The notes: generated from the sequence alone by a model not told the origin. Shown: positions 25,144 through 34,264, counted from the stretch's first letter. The stretch is 64,000 nucleotides of DNA from DASZQL01 sp964391865 (GCA_964391865.1 CAYMNQ010000001.1:806001-870000); one strand, 5' to 3'. Program-made: numbers and translations.

Positions 25144-26763
25144 TCAGCCGCCGCTCGCGGTTCCGCTTTCTTGCTTCGGTTGCTCGGGGGGCGGGGTCTG
25201 CTGAACCGGGAAGGGCAGGCCCTCGGGCAGTTGCCCCGGCACGGTGAGCGCGGGCTGCCCGCCGCCCTCGGCGGCGGTGGGCGGGGTCGCCTGCACGAGG
25301 TCCGCGCGGCGCGGGCGGAGGCGCTCGAAGCTCTTCGCATCAATGACGTAGTACCACTCGGCGAACTTCTTCTTCAGCCCGTCCACTTTGGTGTTCGCGT
25401 CTTCGAGCTTCTTGGAGCGCTCGGCCACATCGGCGTCGTACTTCGCTTTCGCTTCGTCGAACGCCTTCTTCGCGGCTTCGGCGACGGCGGGGTCGGAGCC
25501 TTCGGGCGCCGGCTCGGGCGGTGTCGGCGCGATCGGTTCGGGCAGCACGCTCGCGTCGACCGTTGCGTCGATGAAGACGTAGCGCGTTTCCTGGCCCTTC
25601 TTCTCTTCGGGCGTTTCACCCGCGGGGGCGCCGAGCGGCTGCTCCGCGCCCGCGCTGATGGCGGCGCCCTCGCCGAAGAGCACTTCGCCGAAATAGATGT
25701 TGTACGCGACGCCCTCGTTCGTGACGTAGCTCGCCTGCCCCTCGTTCGCGAGCAGCTGGCCCTTGGGCGAGACGAAGAAGCCGCGGGACTGGAGGTTCAT
25801 TTGGTCGAGCCCGTCGAGCGCGACCTGCTCGGCGGAACCGCCGAAGAGCTTGACGAGTTTCTCGGGCTTGGGGCGCACGCCGGCGATGCGCATCTCACGG
25901 AGCGCGGCGCTGACGTCGTTGATCTTGGTGAGGTTGATCTGCTCGTTCTCGCCCGGCCCGCCGTTGCCGGATGTGCCCCCGCCGAGGCTGGATTCGAGAC
26001 GCCAACCGAAGTTGGGCGGGCCGGCGCCGACGGCTTGGTCGCGCTGCAGCAGGAGTCGCTCTTCGGTCAGCTTCGTGCCGGCTTGCTCATCGATCGAGTA
26101 GCGGTCGACGCCGATCTTGGCGACCTGCTGACCGGCCATCTGCAGGAGATCGGTCTGGGCCCAGTCGCTGAACTTCGTCGAGAAGGTCTTGTTGAAGGAG
26201 ACGATGTAGGTGCGCTGCTGCGCCGGCAGGCGGACGTAGCGCTTACCCACGGCGGCGCCGTCGGTGCCCGTGATCCCCGCGAGCCCCTTCGCTTCCTTGC
26301 CGACGATGACATCGACAAGTGATGAGCCCGCGGCGTCCTTGATCGTCACGCGCGTGCCGCGGCCGCTGGTGGTCGCGGCGGGATCGGACGGATCCAGCAC
26401 GCCCAGCGCTTCGTGATCCGCCGCGCGGTCGGAGGCGACGACTTCCTTGTTCACGCCGATGAACGCGGCGGCGGCTTGCGCCATGTTCTCTTTCGCGTCG
26501 GCGGGGTAGTTGTGGTGCGAGGGGATCACCCACTTCTTGCCGTCGAAGTTCACCTTGAATGGCGTGTACGACGCGGTGGCGTCGTCGAACGCGATCACTT
26601 CGAGGCTCGCCGCCTTCGTCGGGTCGGTGAAGTCGGGGAAGAGGGGCGAGCCGACGTCGGCGAACCGCTCCGCCGTCACGGGGACAGGACGCGTGACGTA
26701 CACGGCCCCGGCGAGCCCCGCCGCGATGACCACCATTGCTGCTGTCTTAGTCAAGTCATTCAT
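25144..26763 (-). CDS. DUF4340 domain protein, partner of the Gld-type ABC transporter
   Basis: The 539-residue protein has a membrane anchor or signal at residues 8-25 (AAMVVIAAGLAGAVYVT). It then has the DUF4340 layout: a YTPFKVNFDGKKWVIPSHHNYPAD segment, a VGKEAKGLAGI...GKRYVRLPAQQRTYIV segment and a later beta domain. The C-terminal third has a charged coiled-coil stretch (EAAKKAFDEAKAKYDADVAE) and a Pro-rich tail. DUF4340 genes commonly follow GldF/GldG genes, as here. The start is the ATG at 26763, with GAGG nine bases upstream. A periplasmic accessory role is inferred from context. Confidence 0.85.
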   Translation of the reverse strand: MNDLTKTAAMVVIAAGLAGAVYVTRPVPVTAERFADVGSPLFPDFTDPTKAASLEVIAFDDATASYTPFKVNFDGKKWVIPSHHNYPADAKENMAQAAAAFIGVNKEVVASDRAADHEALGVLDPSDPAATTSGRGTRVTIKDAAGSSLVDVIVGKEAKGLAGITGTDGAAVGKRYVRLPAQQRTYIVSFNKTFSTKFSDWAQTDLLQMAGQQVAKIGVDRYSIDEQAGTKLTEERLLLQRDQAVGAGPPNFGWRLESSLGGGTSGNGGPGENEQINLTKINDVSAALREMRIAGVRPKPEKLVKLFGGSAEQVALDGLDQMNLQSRGFFVSPKGQLLANEGQASYVTNEGVAYNIYFGEVLFGEGAAISAGAEQPLGAPAGETPEEKKGQETRYVFIDATVDASVLPEPIAPTPPEPAPEGSDPAVAEAAKKAFDEAKAKYDADVAERSKKLEDANTKVDGLKKKFAEWYYVIDAKSFERLRPRRADLVQATPPTAAEGGGQPALTVPGQLPEGLPFPVQQTPPPEQPKQESGTASGG

Positions 26764-26781
26764 GATTTCAAACCTCAAGCA

Positions 26782-26973
26782 TGAACGCGGAGAGATCGGA
26801 GGGAATCAGAGGATCGCGGAGTTGAAAATGAGCTCCTGAAAGGAATCATCAGTGAAGTGGCGTAGTTCCTCGATTTGCTCCAGTGGATCTGTTCCGGTTC
26901 ATACACTTTCGCTCTGTGTCTACTTCCGTGTGTCACCGTCTTACTCAGCGCGCCTCTGCGACCTCTGCGTTCA
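26782..26973. repeat. Inverted-repeat intergenic element, 192 bp
   Basis: The left end reads TGAACGCGGAGAGATCGGAG. The right end carries the inverted wording CCTCTGCGACCTCTGCGTTCA. The 192-bp length matches the elements at 44176-44366 and 48229-48423. It fills almost all of the gap between the DUF4340 gene and the GldF-GldG fusion, inside what is otherwise one operon. Confidence 0.6.
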
Positions 26974-26979
26974 CTCTTC

Positions 26980-29685
26980 TCAGCGCAATCGATCCTTGGA
27001 GACGCCGGTCCGCTCCGCCGCGCGCCGGTTGGCAAACACCACGCACCCCAGCAGGAACGCCGGCACGGGGGGCAGGAGGACGGCCGCCGTGCGGATCTGC
27101 ATCTGCACGCGGTCGATGTTGCGCTGAGCCTTCGCCTTGGCGTCGGCGATTTCTTCCTCGCGTTTGGCTTTGATCGCGTCGGACTGCACGTCGAGCCGGC
27201 GCTGCTCGGCGCTGCGGACACTCTCGATCATGATTTGCTTGCCGGTGTCGTCGAGGTCGGTGCGCTGCTCGATCTCGCTGACGCGCTTCTGCAGGCTCTC
27301 GCCCGCCTTCGCCAGCGCGACGGTCGCGCGGCCCTCGGCGTCGTCGACCGCTTTGTCCGTTTCGATCTGCTCGATGCGGCGCGCTTCATCCAGCTTCACG
27401 AGCGTGCGGTGCGCGGGGCGGTGTTTGCGCAGATCAACCAGCGACCCCTCGCCCGCCAGCACGTCGATCGCATTGAGGACGAACGTCACGTTGTCGAACT
27501 CGAAGCCCTCCATGCCAGACTCGCGGAGCTTGAAGAACTCGGGGGAAATCATGTCGAGGTCGGCGCACACCAGCACCTCGATCTTCCTGGGCGCGGGCGG
27601 CGGCGGCGGAGATTGCCCCTCGACGGGCGGCGGCGCCGGCTCGGCGGGCAGCGTGCCCGTCACGCGCGCCGCGACGATCTGCCCCGGCTCCGCCGGGGCA
27701 CCGCGGCGGCCCGGCTTGAACCCTTGGATCCCGAAGAAGGAACGCGCGAGCACTTCGGAGTACGCGATCGTTTCCGACGCGCGGCTGGTGCGCATCAACG
27801 CCGTGAATGAGAGCCCGGGCTGCTTCACCGCCGCGTCGCCCGTACGGTTCACCACGCCCCCGCCGAGCAGAACCACTTCCTGCAACCCGCTGGTGATCGA
27901 GTCGGTGACGTTGAACGGCTCGGGCCCGCCGCTGGCGGCGTTGATGAAGACGATCTCCGGCTCGAAAGGCATCTGCGGGCGCGGGTTGAAGCGGTCGCGC
28001 ACGAGAATGTCGCCGCGCAGCTCGACGCCCAGCAGGTCGAACAGCTGTTTCACGTCCGCCTTCGGGCGCGTGTCGGGCGGGCGGCGATCGAAGGGGTTCC
28101 GTCCCGCGTCGCGCGACTCGCTCGTCGCGATCGTGGGGTTCACGAGCGGCAGCGGGTCCTCGAAGACCGCGGTGGGCTTGCCGTTCTTGATGGCTTGCAG
28201 CAGATGAGCAAACTCTTCGGGCGCGAGCGAGCTCGGCTGGGCGGCGATCAGCACGTCGATTTCCGTCGGCACGGGCTGTCCCTTCGGCACGCGGACCACT
28301 TCGTACTGCTTGCGCAGCTCGGCGAGGATGGGCCAGTCCTCGCGGGGCGTCATGGTCTGCATGTCGAACTCGCCGAAGAGCTTGGCGTCGGTCTCGAGCA
28401 CGCCCACTTTCTTCTTCGCCGCCGCCGTCACGGCGCGGATGGATCGCGCGAGTTCGTACTCGACGGGCAGTCCCTTATAGAGAAAGGGCTGGACGAACTG
28501 CTCCGCGCCGCTGGTGAACGCGAGCCCCATGAAGATTTCGCGCGGGGCGTTGCTGCGGTCCTCGGGCGTGGGGGGCACGGCGCGCGGCTGGATGCCGAAG
28601 GAAGTCTTCGCTTCGCGGGCCGCCTCGCTGAACTGGTCCGTCTCAATAAGGTTGACCTGGATGCGCCGGCCGCCCGCCGCCGCGTCGAGCTCGCGCAGCA
28701 GGCCGAGCAGGTTTTCCTTCGTCTGCGCGTAGCTCGCGGGGACGTCCTTCGACACGTACGCCGAGATGAGCACCGGCTTGTCCGGGTCGACTGCCCGCAC
28801 GATCTCCATCGTCTGCGGCGTGAGGCTCCACAGGCGCTCGGCGGTGGCGTCGGCGCGCACAGTGGTGCGGCCGCACAGGATGACGATCGCGCCGGCGACC
28901 ACCACCATCGCGGCGGCGCGGACAAGTCCAAGCCCCGTCTTCGGCGCCGCCTGCGGCCCGCCCGCCCAGTGCCGCCGCCCGATCAGGAACCCGTTGAGCA
29001 TCAGCCCGAAGATGGCGAGGAGCGCGAAGTACGCGGTGTTCTCCAGTGAAATCACGCCGCGACCGAAGTCCTCGAAGCGCTCGGGCAGCGAGAGGGCGAG
29101 GGCCAGATCGCCCGCCGGCGTGCCGGGCATCAGCGTGCTGAGCCAGCCGATGCCGACGATAACGGCGCACGAGAGCGCGCCGAGGATGAACGCGACGGTG
29201 AGGTTGGGCGTCACGGCGCTCGCGGCCATCCCGATCGCGATCAGCCCCGCCCCACTGAGCCAGTAGCCGAGATACGTCGAGAGCATCAGCCCCAGATCGG
29301 GCGTGCCGAGGTACGAGAGCACCGCGATGTGGCTGGCGGCGAAGAGCAGCGCCACGGTGTAGATCGTCAGGCACGCGAGGTACTTGCCGACGACGAGGTC
29401 CCAGTCGCGCGCCGGGAGCGAGAGCAGCAACTCTTCGGTCCCCTGCCGGCGCTCTTCAGCCCATGCGCCCATCGTGATCGCCGGCACGAGGAACAGCAGC
29501 AGCGCCGGGTACCACGCGTTCAACTGGTCGAGATTGGCGAGATTGCGGTCGAAGAACCCCGGCAGCCAGAACGCGGCGAAGGCCGAGAGGAAGATGAAGA
29601 TCGTGATGAAGACGTACCCCGTCGGGCTGGAAAAATATGACCCCAGTTCCCGACGAACCACGGCTGAAATAACGTGCGTTTTCAT
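26980..29685 (-). CDS. GldF-GldG fusion: ABC-2 permease joined to ABC auxiliary domain
   Basis: The 901-residue protein combines two usually separate proteins. Residues 1-240 form a six-helix ABC-2 permease of the GldF type (MKTHVISAVVRRELGSYFSSPTGYVF-like start, AWAEERRQGTEELLLSLPARDW near residue 76). Residues 250-800 are a GldG-like extracytoplasmic domain after a membrane helix, with SLTPQTMEIVRAVDPDKPV. The C-terminus has a charged helical stretch and a last membrane helix (AAVLLPPVPAFLLGCVVFANRR). With the adjacent ATPase it should form a transporter. In Bacteroidetes, Gld proteins support gliding; in planctomycetes the role is unknown. Confidence 0.88.
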   Translation of the reverse strand: MKTHVISAVVRRELGSYFSSPTGYVFITIFIFLSAFAAFWLPGFFDRNLANLDQLNAWYPALLLFLVPAITMGAWAEERRQGTEELLLSLPARDWDLVVGKYLACLTIYTVALLFAASHIAVLSYLGTPDLGLMLSTYLGYWLSGAGLIAIGMAASAVTPNLTVAFILGALSCAVIVGIGWLSTLMPGTPAGDLALALSLPERFEDFGRGVISLENTAYFALLAIFGLMLNGFLIGRRHWAGGPQAAPKTGLGLVRAAAMVVVAGAIVILCGRTTVRADATAERLWSLTPQTMEIVRAVDPDKPVLISAYVSKDVPASYAQTKENLLGLLRELDAAAGGRRIQVNLIETDQFSEAAREAKTSFGIQPRAVPPTPEDRSNAPREIFMGLAFTSGAEQFVQPFLYKGLPVEYELARSIRAVTAAAKKKVGVLETDAKLFGEFDMQTMTPREDWPILAELRKQYEVVRVPKGQPVPTEIDVLIAAQPSSLAPEEFAHLLQAIKNGKPTAVFEDPLPLVNPTIATSESRDAGRNPFDRRPPDTRPKADVKQLFDLLGVELRGDILVRDRFNPRPQMPFEPEIVFINAASGGPEPFNVTDSITSGLQEVVLLGGGVVNRTGDAAVKQPGLSFTALMRTSRASETIAYSEVLARSFFGIQGFKPGRRGAPAEPGQIVAARVTGTLPAEPAPPPVEGQSPPPPPAPRKIEVLVCADLDMISPEFFKLRESGMEGFEFDNVTFVLNAIDVLAGEGSLVDLRKHRPAHRTLVKLDEARRIEQIETDKAVDDAEGRATVALAKAGESLQKRVSEIEQRTDLDDTGKQIMIESVRSAEQRRLDVQSDAIKAKREEEIADAKAKAQRNIDRVQMQIRTAAVLLPPVPAFLLGCVVFANRRAAERTGVSKDRLR

Positions 29686-29810
29686 GAGAGTCCTGCGTGT
29701 TGCGTCTTGCGCGATGCGCGGTGCGCCCGAAGTTCAATCCTCAAACCCGAAACCTGGAATCCGATCTTCAAGACCCGAGTGCCCAAGCCCCTCGGCTCTG
29801 CCTCCTCCTT

Positions 29811-29846
<36 letters not shown>

Positions 29847-29891
29847 CACCTCACGTGATGCGTTGGTGGCTTGTTGCCTCGGCGCCTTCCC

Positions 29892-30686
29892 CTATTCCGT
29901 CAGCCGATGGAACCGCTGCTCCATCGCCGCTTCGGAATCGCCCAGCGACTCCACCGGCCCGTCATGCACGAGCCGGCCCTGATAAATGAACAGCACGCGC
30001 TGCGCCACCGCCTTCACCTCGCGAAGGATGTGCGTCGAGAGCAGGATGGTCTTCGTCTTCGACAGCGTGCGGAGCAGATCGCGCACGTGCTCGACCTGGT
30101 TGGGGTCAAGGCCGGCGGTCGGCTCGTCGAGGATCATGACTTCCGGATCATGGATCAGCGCCTGGGCCATGCCGACGCGCTGGCGGTAGCCCTTCGAGAG
30201 TTTGCCGATGGGCTTGCCGATCACTTCGCTCAGGCGGCAGTGCTCGATGACGTAGTCCATCCGCTCGCGTGCTTTCGCGTCGCCCATGCCGCGCGCCCGC
30301 GCGAAGAACGCGAGGAGGCTCCGGGGCGTCATATCGAGGTAGAGCGGGCCGTTCTCGGGCAGGTAGCCCAGTTTCTCCGCGCCGGCGATCCGGTCGTTCT
30401 GCATGTCCACGCCGCAGAGCCGCGAGCGGCCGCTGGTCGGCGCGAGCACGCCCGTCAGGAGTTTCATCGTGGTGCTCTTCCCCGCGCCGTTGGGCCCGAG
30501 GAACGCGACCACTTGTCCGCGCGGGATCGAGAACGACACGTCGCGCACGGCGTAGAAGTCGCCGTACATCCGCGTCAGGCCTTCCGCTTCGATCATCGGG
30601 GCCGCAGAGCCGGGCGAGCTCCGTTGAGGCTTCGCCCTCGGCTCAACGACCGCCTGTCCACCGCTCAAACGCTGGGCATCGCTCAT
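29892..30686 (-). CDS. ABC transporter ATP-binding protein, GldA-like
   Basis: The 264-residue ATPase has Walker A GPNGAGKST, the Q-loop region YLPENGPLYLDMTPRSLLAF, signature LSKGYRQRVGMAQAL, Walker B VMILDEP and the H-loop LLSTHIL. It should energise the GldF-GldG permease encoded next on the same strand. I take the ATG at 30686 (MSDAQRL), which has GAGG nine bases upstream. The first ~30 residues precede the ABC domain and come from Pro/Ser-rich repeat-like DNA. An ATG at the ABC domain itself (MIEAEGL) is an alternative start. Confidence 0.9.
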   Translation of the reverse strand: MSDAQRLSGGQAVVEPRAKPQRSSPGSAAPMIEAEGLTRMYGDFYAVRDVSFSIPRGQVVAFLGPNGAGKSTTMKLLTGVLAPTSGRSRLCGVDMQNDRIAGAEKLGYLPENGPLYLDMTPRSLLAFFARARGMGDAKARERMDYVIEHCRLSEVIGKPIGKLSKGYRQRVGMAQALIHDPEVMILDEPTAGLDPNQVEHVRDLLRTLSKTKTILLSTHILREVKAVAQRVLFIYQGRLVHDGPVESLGDSEAAMEQRFHRLTE

Positions 30687-31096
30687 GAACCGTGTCCTCT
30701 TTACTATCCGGCCCGCTCCCCGTCGGTCGGTGCGACCGATCGAGGCCCGGGGCTGAGAAAAATAGCGTCCTCCAGCCGTGCCGACAACGCCGAGTGAAGC
30801 ACGAGTAGGTTTATGGTCGGGTCGCTGCCGAAGCAACTGAGGACGCCGCCGCACGATGCGAGCGTGGACGCGCGACGGGCTTGGGGCTGTCGGGGAATTT
30901 TCGCGGCGACAGTCGATGTCCCGCGATCGGAGAGAGAGTCTGGGGTTTGGGTCTGCGTGCCGGGTGCTGGAGAGTCGGGTTTGGGGTGACGGGCTTCGGG
31001 TTCGAAATCTGGCGCACCGCGCACTCCGCATCCCGCGTCACCGCCGTATCCTCTGCGGCGCTTCGCGCATCAAAGCGTTCACTCGGGAGCCGCCGC
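30687..31096. other. Intergenic region, repeats and divergent promoters
   Basis: This 410-base gap separates the GldA-like gene (minus) and the redox operon (plus). From about 30931 to 31045 it holds the GGGGTTTGGGTC / GGGCTTCGGGTTCG / GCACCGCGCACTCCGCATCCCGC repeat module. No ORF with a credible start or composition is present. Both promoters must lie here, but I cannot pick convincing -35/-10 boxes. Confidence 0.6.
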
Positions 31097-31390
31097 GTGA
31101 CTGTTGCTTCGATCATGCTGCTCGCGTTCGGCGCGTATGTCGTGCTGGGTGTGCTCGTGGGCATCGGGTTCGTGGTGCGCGGCGTGTCGCGCGTTGATCC
31201 CGCCGCCGCCGGCGCGCCGATCGGGTTCAAGCTGCTGATCCTGCCGGGCGTCGTCGGGTTGTGGCCGATGGTGCTGATGTGGTGGCTCGGCGCGAGCGGC
31301 GCGGGTGCGCAGGGTGGCACGCACACGGCTCAGAGTGTGCGTGCTCCGGGCACCGCCGAGACGAACCGCCCGGAGGGAGAGCCCCGATGA
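31097..31390 (+). CDS. Small two-helix membrane protein, first gene of the redox operon
   Basis: The 97-residue protein starts at the GTG at 31097, with GGGAG eight bases upstream (ATG at 31115 is the alternative). It has two predicted membrane helices, IMLLAFGAYVVLGVLVGIGFVV and FKLLILPGVVGLWPMVLMWW, joined by a short Ala/Asp loop. The last ~25 residues are translated from a GCACAC hairpin repeat (31318-31343) and are probably not conserved. The stop overlaps the next start (ATGA). It may be a small subunit of a membrane redox complex; that is inference from context. Confidence 0.7.
   Translation: MTVASIMLLAFGAYVVLGVLVGIGFVVRGVSRVDPAAAGAPIGFKLLILPGVVGLWPMVLMWWLGASGAGAQGGTHTAQSVRAPGTAETNRPEGEPR
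31318..31343. repeat. TGGCAC hairpin repeat, GCACAC stem, copy 2 (inside a CDS)
   Basis: The arms CACGCACAC and GTGTGCGTG are identical to those of 9385-9410, and the loop is GGCTCAGA. It lies within the 3' end of the small membrane-protein gene and supplies part of its C-terminus. Confidence 0.75.
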
Positions 31391-31542
31391 CCCGCACCCA
31401 TCGCACGCGCCACTTCGTGACGTGGCTGATCCTGCTGCCGCTGTGCCTGCTCGCCGTCGGCTTGGCGCTGCGCGCGCGTGAGCCGCGCGCGAGCGCGCCG
31501 CTGCCCGCCGCCGCCGATGTGTCGCCCGGAGCGCCGCGATGA
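31387..31542 (+). CDS. Single-helix small membrane protein, second gene of the redox operon
   Basis: This 51-residue protein has a basic start (MTRTHRTRHF), one membrane helix (VTWLILLPLCLLAVGLAL) and an Ala/Pro-rich tail. Its ATG overlaps the upstream stop by ATGA, and its stop overlaps the next start in the same way. Tiny single-helix subunits are common in membrane oxidoreductases, but no family is recognised here. Confidence 0.65.
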   Translation: MTRTHRTRHFVTWLILLPLCLLAVGLALRAREPRASAPLPAAADVSPGAPR

Positions 31543-32642
31543 GCGTGAGCTACACCAGCGTCGGCTGGAATTCGCACAAGAAGCGGTACGACGCCGTCAT
31601 GCTCGGCGCGATGGTGCTCTACCTGGGCGCGTTCGTCGGCGTCGGCAAACTCGCGCCCGGCACGCGGAACATGAGCGACGAGATCCTCATCCTCCGCGCG
31701 CTCGGCACGCTCGGCGTCTTCATGCTGCACGTTGTACTCTGCATCGGGCCGCTGGCGCGGCTCGACCCGCGCTTCGCGCCGCTGCTCTACAACCGCCGGC
31801 ATCTGGGCGTCGCGACGTTCCTCGTCGGGCTGGTTCACGCGATTCTCAGCCTCGGCTATTACCACGGCTTCGGCGCGCTGAACCCGCTGGTCTCGCTGCT
31901 TGTCACCAACACGCGCGTCAGTTCGTTCAGCATGTTCCCGTTCGAGTGGCTGGGCATCGCCGCCCTTGTGATTCTTTTTCTGATGGCGGCGACGAGCCAC
32001 GATTTCTGGCTCAAGAACCTCTCGCCCTCGGCGTGGAAGCACCTGCACATGCTCGTGTACGTCGCGTACGGCGCGCTGGTGCTGCACGTCGCGCTCGGGG
32101 CGCTGCAACTCGAAAAAAGCCCGGTCTACAGCGGTGCGCTGCTGCTGGGCGTGGTCGTGGTCGGTTCACTTCACCTGATCGCCGGCCGGCGCGAGTTCGC
32201 GCGTGACCGCGCGAGGGTCGGCGTCGATCAGAACGACGCTCGATGGCTCGATGTGTGCGACGTCAGCGAGACGCGCGAGAGCCGCGCGCGCGTCGTGTGC
32301 GCCCAGGGTCATGAACGCATCGCCATCTTCCGGCACAACAACACGCTCTCCGCGGTGTCCAACCTCTGCGCGCATCAAGGCGGCCCGCTGGGCGAGGGGC
32401 GCATCGTCGACGGCTGCATCACCTGCCCGTGGCACGGGTACCAGTACCTCGCGCACAACGGGCAAAGCCCGCCGCCGTTTACCGAGAAGATCAAGACGTA
32501 TCAGGTCCGCATTGTTGGCTCGCGCGTGCAGCTTGACCCGACGGGCTTCCCCGAGGGGACGCCGGTGCAGCCCGCCGTGATCCCGCAGGTTCACGTTTCT
32601 GCGCACAACGACGGACCTGTTCCACGGGGAACACATCCATGA
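31539..32642 (+). CDS. Ferric reductase-like membrane domain fused to a Rieske [2Fe-2S] domain
   Basis: The 367-residue protein has about six membrane helices in residues 18-215. His residues in helices (near 64, 100, 168, 170 and 183) could ligate heme, as in ferric reductase-like/MsrQ-type domains. Residues 235-340 form a Rieske domain with CAH near residue 277 and CPWHGYQY near 296, giving the four cluster ligands Cys277, His279, Cys296 and His299. It likely moves electrons between a membrane heme pair and a [2Fe-2S] cluster. The ATGA overlaps on both sides indicate translational coupling. Donor and acceptor are unknown. Confidence 0.85.
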   Translation: MSVSYTSVGWNSHKKRYDAVMLGAMVLYLGAFVGVGKLAPGTRNMSDEILILRALGTLGVFMLHVVLCIGPLARLDPRFAPLLYNRRHLGVATFLVGLVHAILSLGYYHGFGALNPLVSLLVTNTRVSSFSMFPFEWLGIAALVILFLMAATSHDFWLKNLSPSAWKHLHMLVYVAYGALVLHVALGALQLEKSPVYSGALLLGVVVVGSLHLIAGRREFARDRARVGVDQNDARWLDVCDVSETRESRARVVCAQGHERIAIFRHNNTLSAVSNLCAHQGGPLGEGRIVDGCITCPWHGYQYLAHNGQSPPPFTEKIKTYQVRIVGSRVQLDPTGFPEGTPVQPAVIPQVHVSAHNDGPVPRGTHP

Positions 32643-33415
32643 ATACGCGCGCGGACGAGCATCGGAACGACGAGTTCTACGTCGGGTATCTCCCTGTGCC
32701 CGGCGGGGTCGCGCGGTTCGCGTGGGGCGTGTCGCTCGCGCTGCTGATCGCGTTCGGCGCGATCGGGGCGCTCTTCGCCGGCGCGCAGCGCGACCCGGGC
32801 AACGGCTCGTGGAACGACGCGACGCTCACCACGCTCAGCGGCACGCTGGTGATGATGCCGTACCCGATGCTGATCGAGGAATCGGGCGAGGGCGTGCTGA
32901 TCGTGGAGCCAGGGAAGTTCGGCTCCGGCGAGCGCTTGGCGCCGTTCGACGGGAAGCAGATGGAACTCCGCGGCACGATGTTGCAGCGCGAGCGTTGGCG
33001 CGTAATTGAACTCGACTCGGCGGCTGAGTCGGTTGTTGGTCGCGAAGAGCGCGAAGTCGGCAAAGGCCGCGAAGACGAAGAGAACTTGAGCGCGGTTGGC
33101 GGCGCTGCGCCGGCGGTGATGGTCGGCGAGATCATTGATCCGAAGTGCTTCCTCGGCGCGATGCGGCCCGGGGAGGGGAAGACGCACAAAGCGTGCGCGG
33201 CGTTGTGCCTCTTCGGCGGCATCCCGCCGGTGCTGGTAACGCGTGACGCAAGCGGCGCAATCTCGTGCGCGATCATCATGACGGCGGATGGGCGGGAGGC
33301 GAACGAGATGACGATGCCGCTGGCGGGCGAGATGGTGCGCGTCGAAGGTTCGCTCGGGCGGATCGGCGGGTGGGATGTGATCCGCGCGGCGACGATCGCG
33401 CCGTTGCACCGATGA
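32639..33415 (+). CDS. Membrane-anchored protein with a conserved-looking Cys/His motif, last gene of the redox operon
   Basis: The 258-residue protein has one membrane helix (GVSLALLIAFGAIGALFAG, near residues 30-48) and a beta-rich domain outside it. The most striking part is DPKCFLGAMRPGEGKTHKAC followed by AALC and GGIPP. This gives Cys170, His183, Cys186 and Cys190, a likely metal, cluster or cofactor site. I recall similar uncharacterised proteins beside Rieske genes but cannot name a family. Residues ~131-152 (REEREVGKGREDEEN) come from CGCGAAGA-type repeat DNA. It starts by ATGA overlap with the Rieske fusion gene. Confidence 0.75.
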   Translation: MNTRADEHRNDEFYVGYLPVPGGVARFAWGVSLALLIAFGAIGALFAGAQRDPGNGSWNDATLTTLSGTLVMMPYPMLIEESGEGVLIVEPGKFGSGERLAPFDGKQMELRGTMLQRERWRVIELDSAAESVVGREEREVGKGREDEENLSAVGGAAPAVMVGEIIDPKCFLGAMRPGEGKTHKACAALCLFGGIPPVLVTRDASGAISCAIIMTADGREANEMTMPLAGEMVRVEGSLGRIGGWDVIRAATIAPLHR

Positions 33416-33482
33416 GATCGGCACTTCGTGCTCGGGAGGCATGACGCACGACTGGCGTGCGTGACTACCTTATGATGCCCGC

Positions 33483-34205
33483 GTGCGCTGGCGAGGATTT
33501 ACCTTGATTGAGTTGCTGGTGGTGGTCGCGGTGATCGCGATCCTGCTGGGGGTTCTCTTGCCCGCGATCGGCGCGGCGCGTGAGGCGGGGCGCGGCGTGA
33601 AGTGCGCGGCGCAGCTGCGGCAGGCGGCGATCTCGTGCCTGGCGTACGCGAATGAGAATGATGGGCGCAGCCCGGCGCTAGGGCAGCCGTACACGGCGCT
33701 GCCCGCCTGGCCGCTGGTGGTGCTGCGCGATACGGGGCGCGACGCGGCGGGCACGCAGCTCTACTCGGGCGGCAGCGTGCTGTCGTGCCCGAGCGCGATC
33801 GGGTTCTACGGGCGCTCGATGCAGCGGACGTACGCCATCAACTGCACGGGGCACGCCGGCGCGCCGGCGACCACGGACGCGATCACAGGGGATGCGATCG
33901 GCGCTGATCCTGACAACTTTGACGCCGCGGGAACGACGGCGCACATCCGCGTGGACCGGGTCGCGCGCCCGAGCGACGCCGTGCTGCTGCTCGACTCCGC
34001 CGTGCCGCCGGGCGGGTCGGTGACGGGCGCTCCGCCGCCGACGCGGACGGTCGGGACGATCGACTTCCGGCAGGAGCCGCACCGGCGCGACCGCGTCGGG
34101 CGCTTCCACGGCTCGGGGCGCAGCTCGTTCAACGCGGTGATGTTCGACGCGAGCACGCGCGGCGAGCGCGAGGTGCGCTCGGAGTGGATGACGCCGCTGC
34201 CGTGA
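33483..34205 (+). CDS. Type II/IV prepilin-like protein (N-terminal methylation motif)
   Basis: The 240-residue protein starts with GTG and has the prepilin signature RGFTLIELLVVVAVIAILLGVLLPA directly at the N-terminus, with the cleavage Gly at residue 5 and Glu at +5. The following region (AAREAGRGVKCAAQLRQAAISCLAYANENDG) is typical of planctomycete DUF1559-like pseudopilins. The C-terminal segment includes RFHGSGRSSFNAVMFDAS. Such proteins are secreted or surface-exposed and numerous in Planctomycetes. No secretion genes are adjacent. Confidence 0.85.
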   Translation: MRWRGFTLIELLVVVAVIAILLGVLLPAIGAAREAGRGVKCAAQLRQAAISCLAYANENDGRSPALGQPYTALPAWPLVVLRDTGRDAAGTQLYSGGSVLSCPSAIGFYGRSMQRTYAINCTGHAGAPATTDAITGDAIGADPDNFDAAGTTAHIRVDRVARPSDAVLLLDSAVPPGGSVTGAPPPTRTVGTIDFRQEPHRRDRVGRFHGSGRSSFNAVMFDASTRGEREVRSEWMTPLP

Positions 34206-34233
34206 CACGATCCGCGCCTTGCGCGCACGCCGG

Positions 34234-34264
34234 CACGACAATCCGGAGGAACCGATTTGTCGTG
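34234..34264. repeat. Dispersed hairpin repeat, divergent copy
   Basis: The arms CACGACAATCCGG and CCGATTTGTCGTG pair at 11 of 13 positions around a short purine loop (AGGAA), followed by GCACGGG. The stem start CACGACAA and the GTGGCAC edge match copies at 3198 and 53379, but the CAGAGC loop is replaced. It separates the convergent prepilin and ankyrin genes. Confidence 0.65.
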
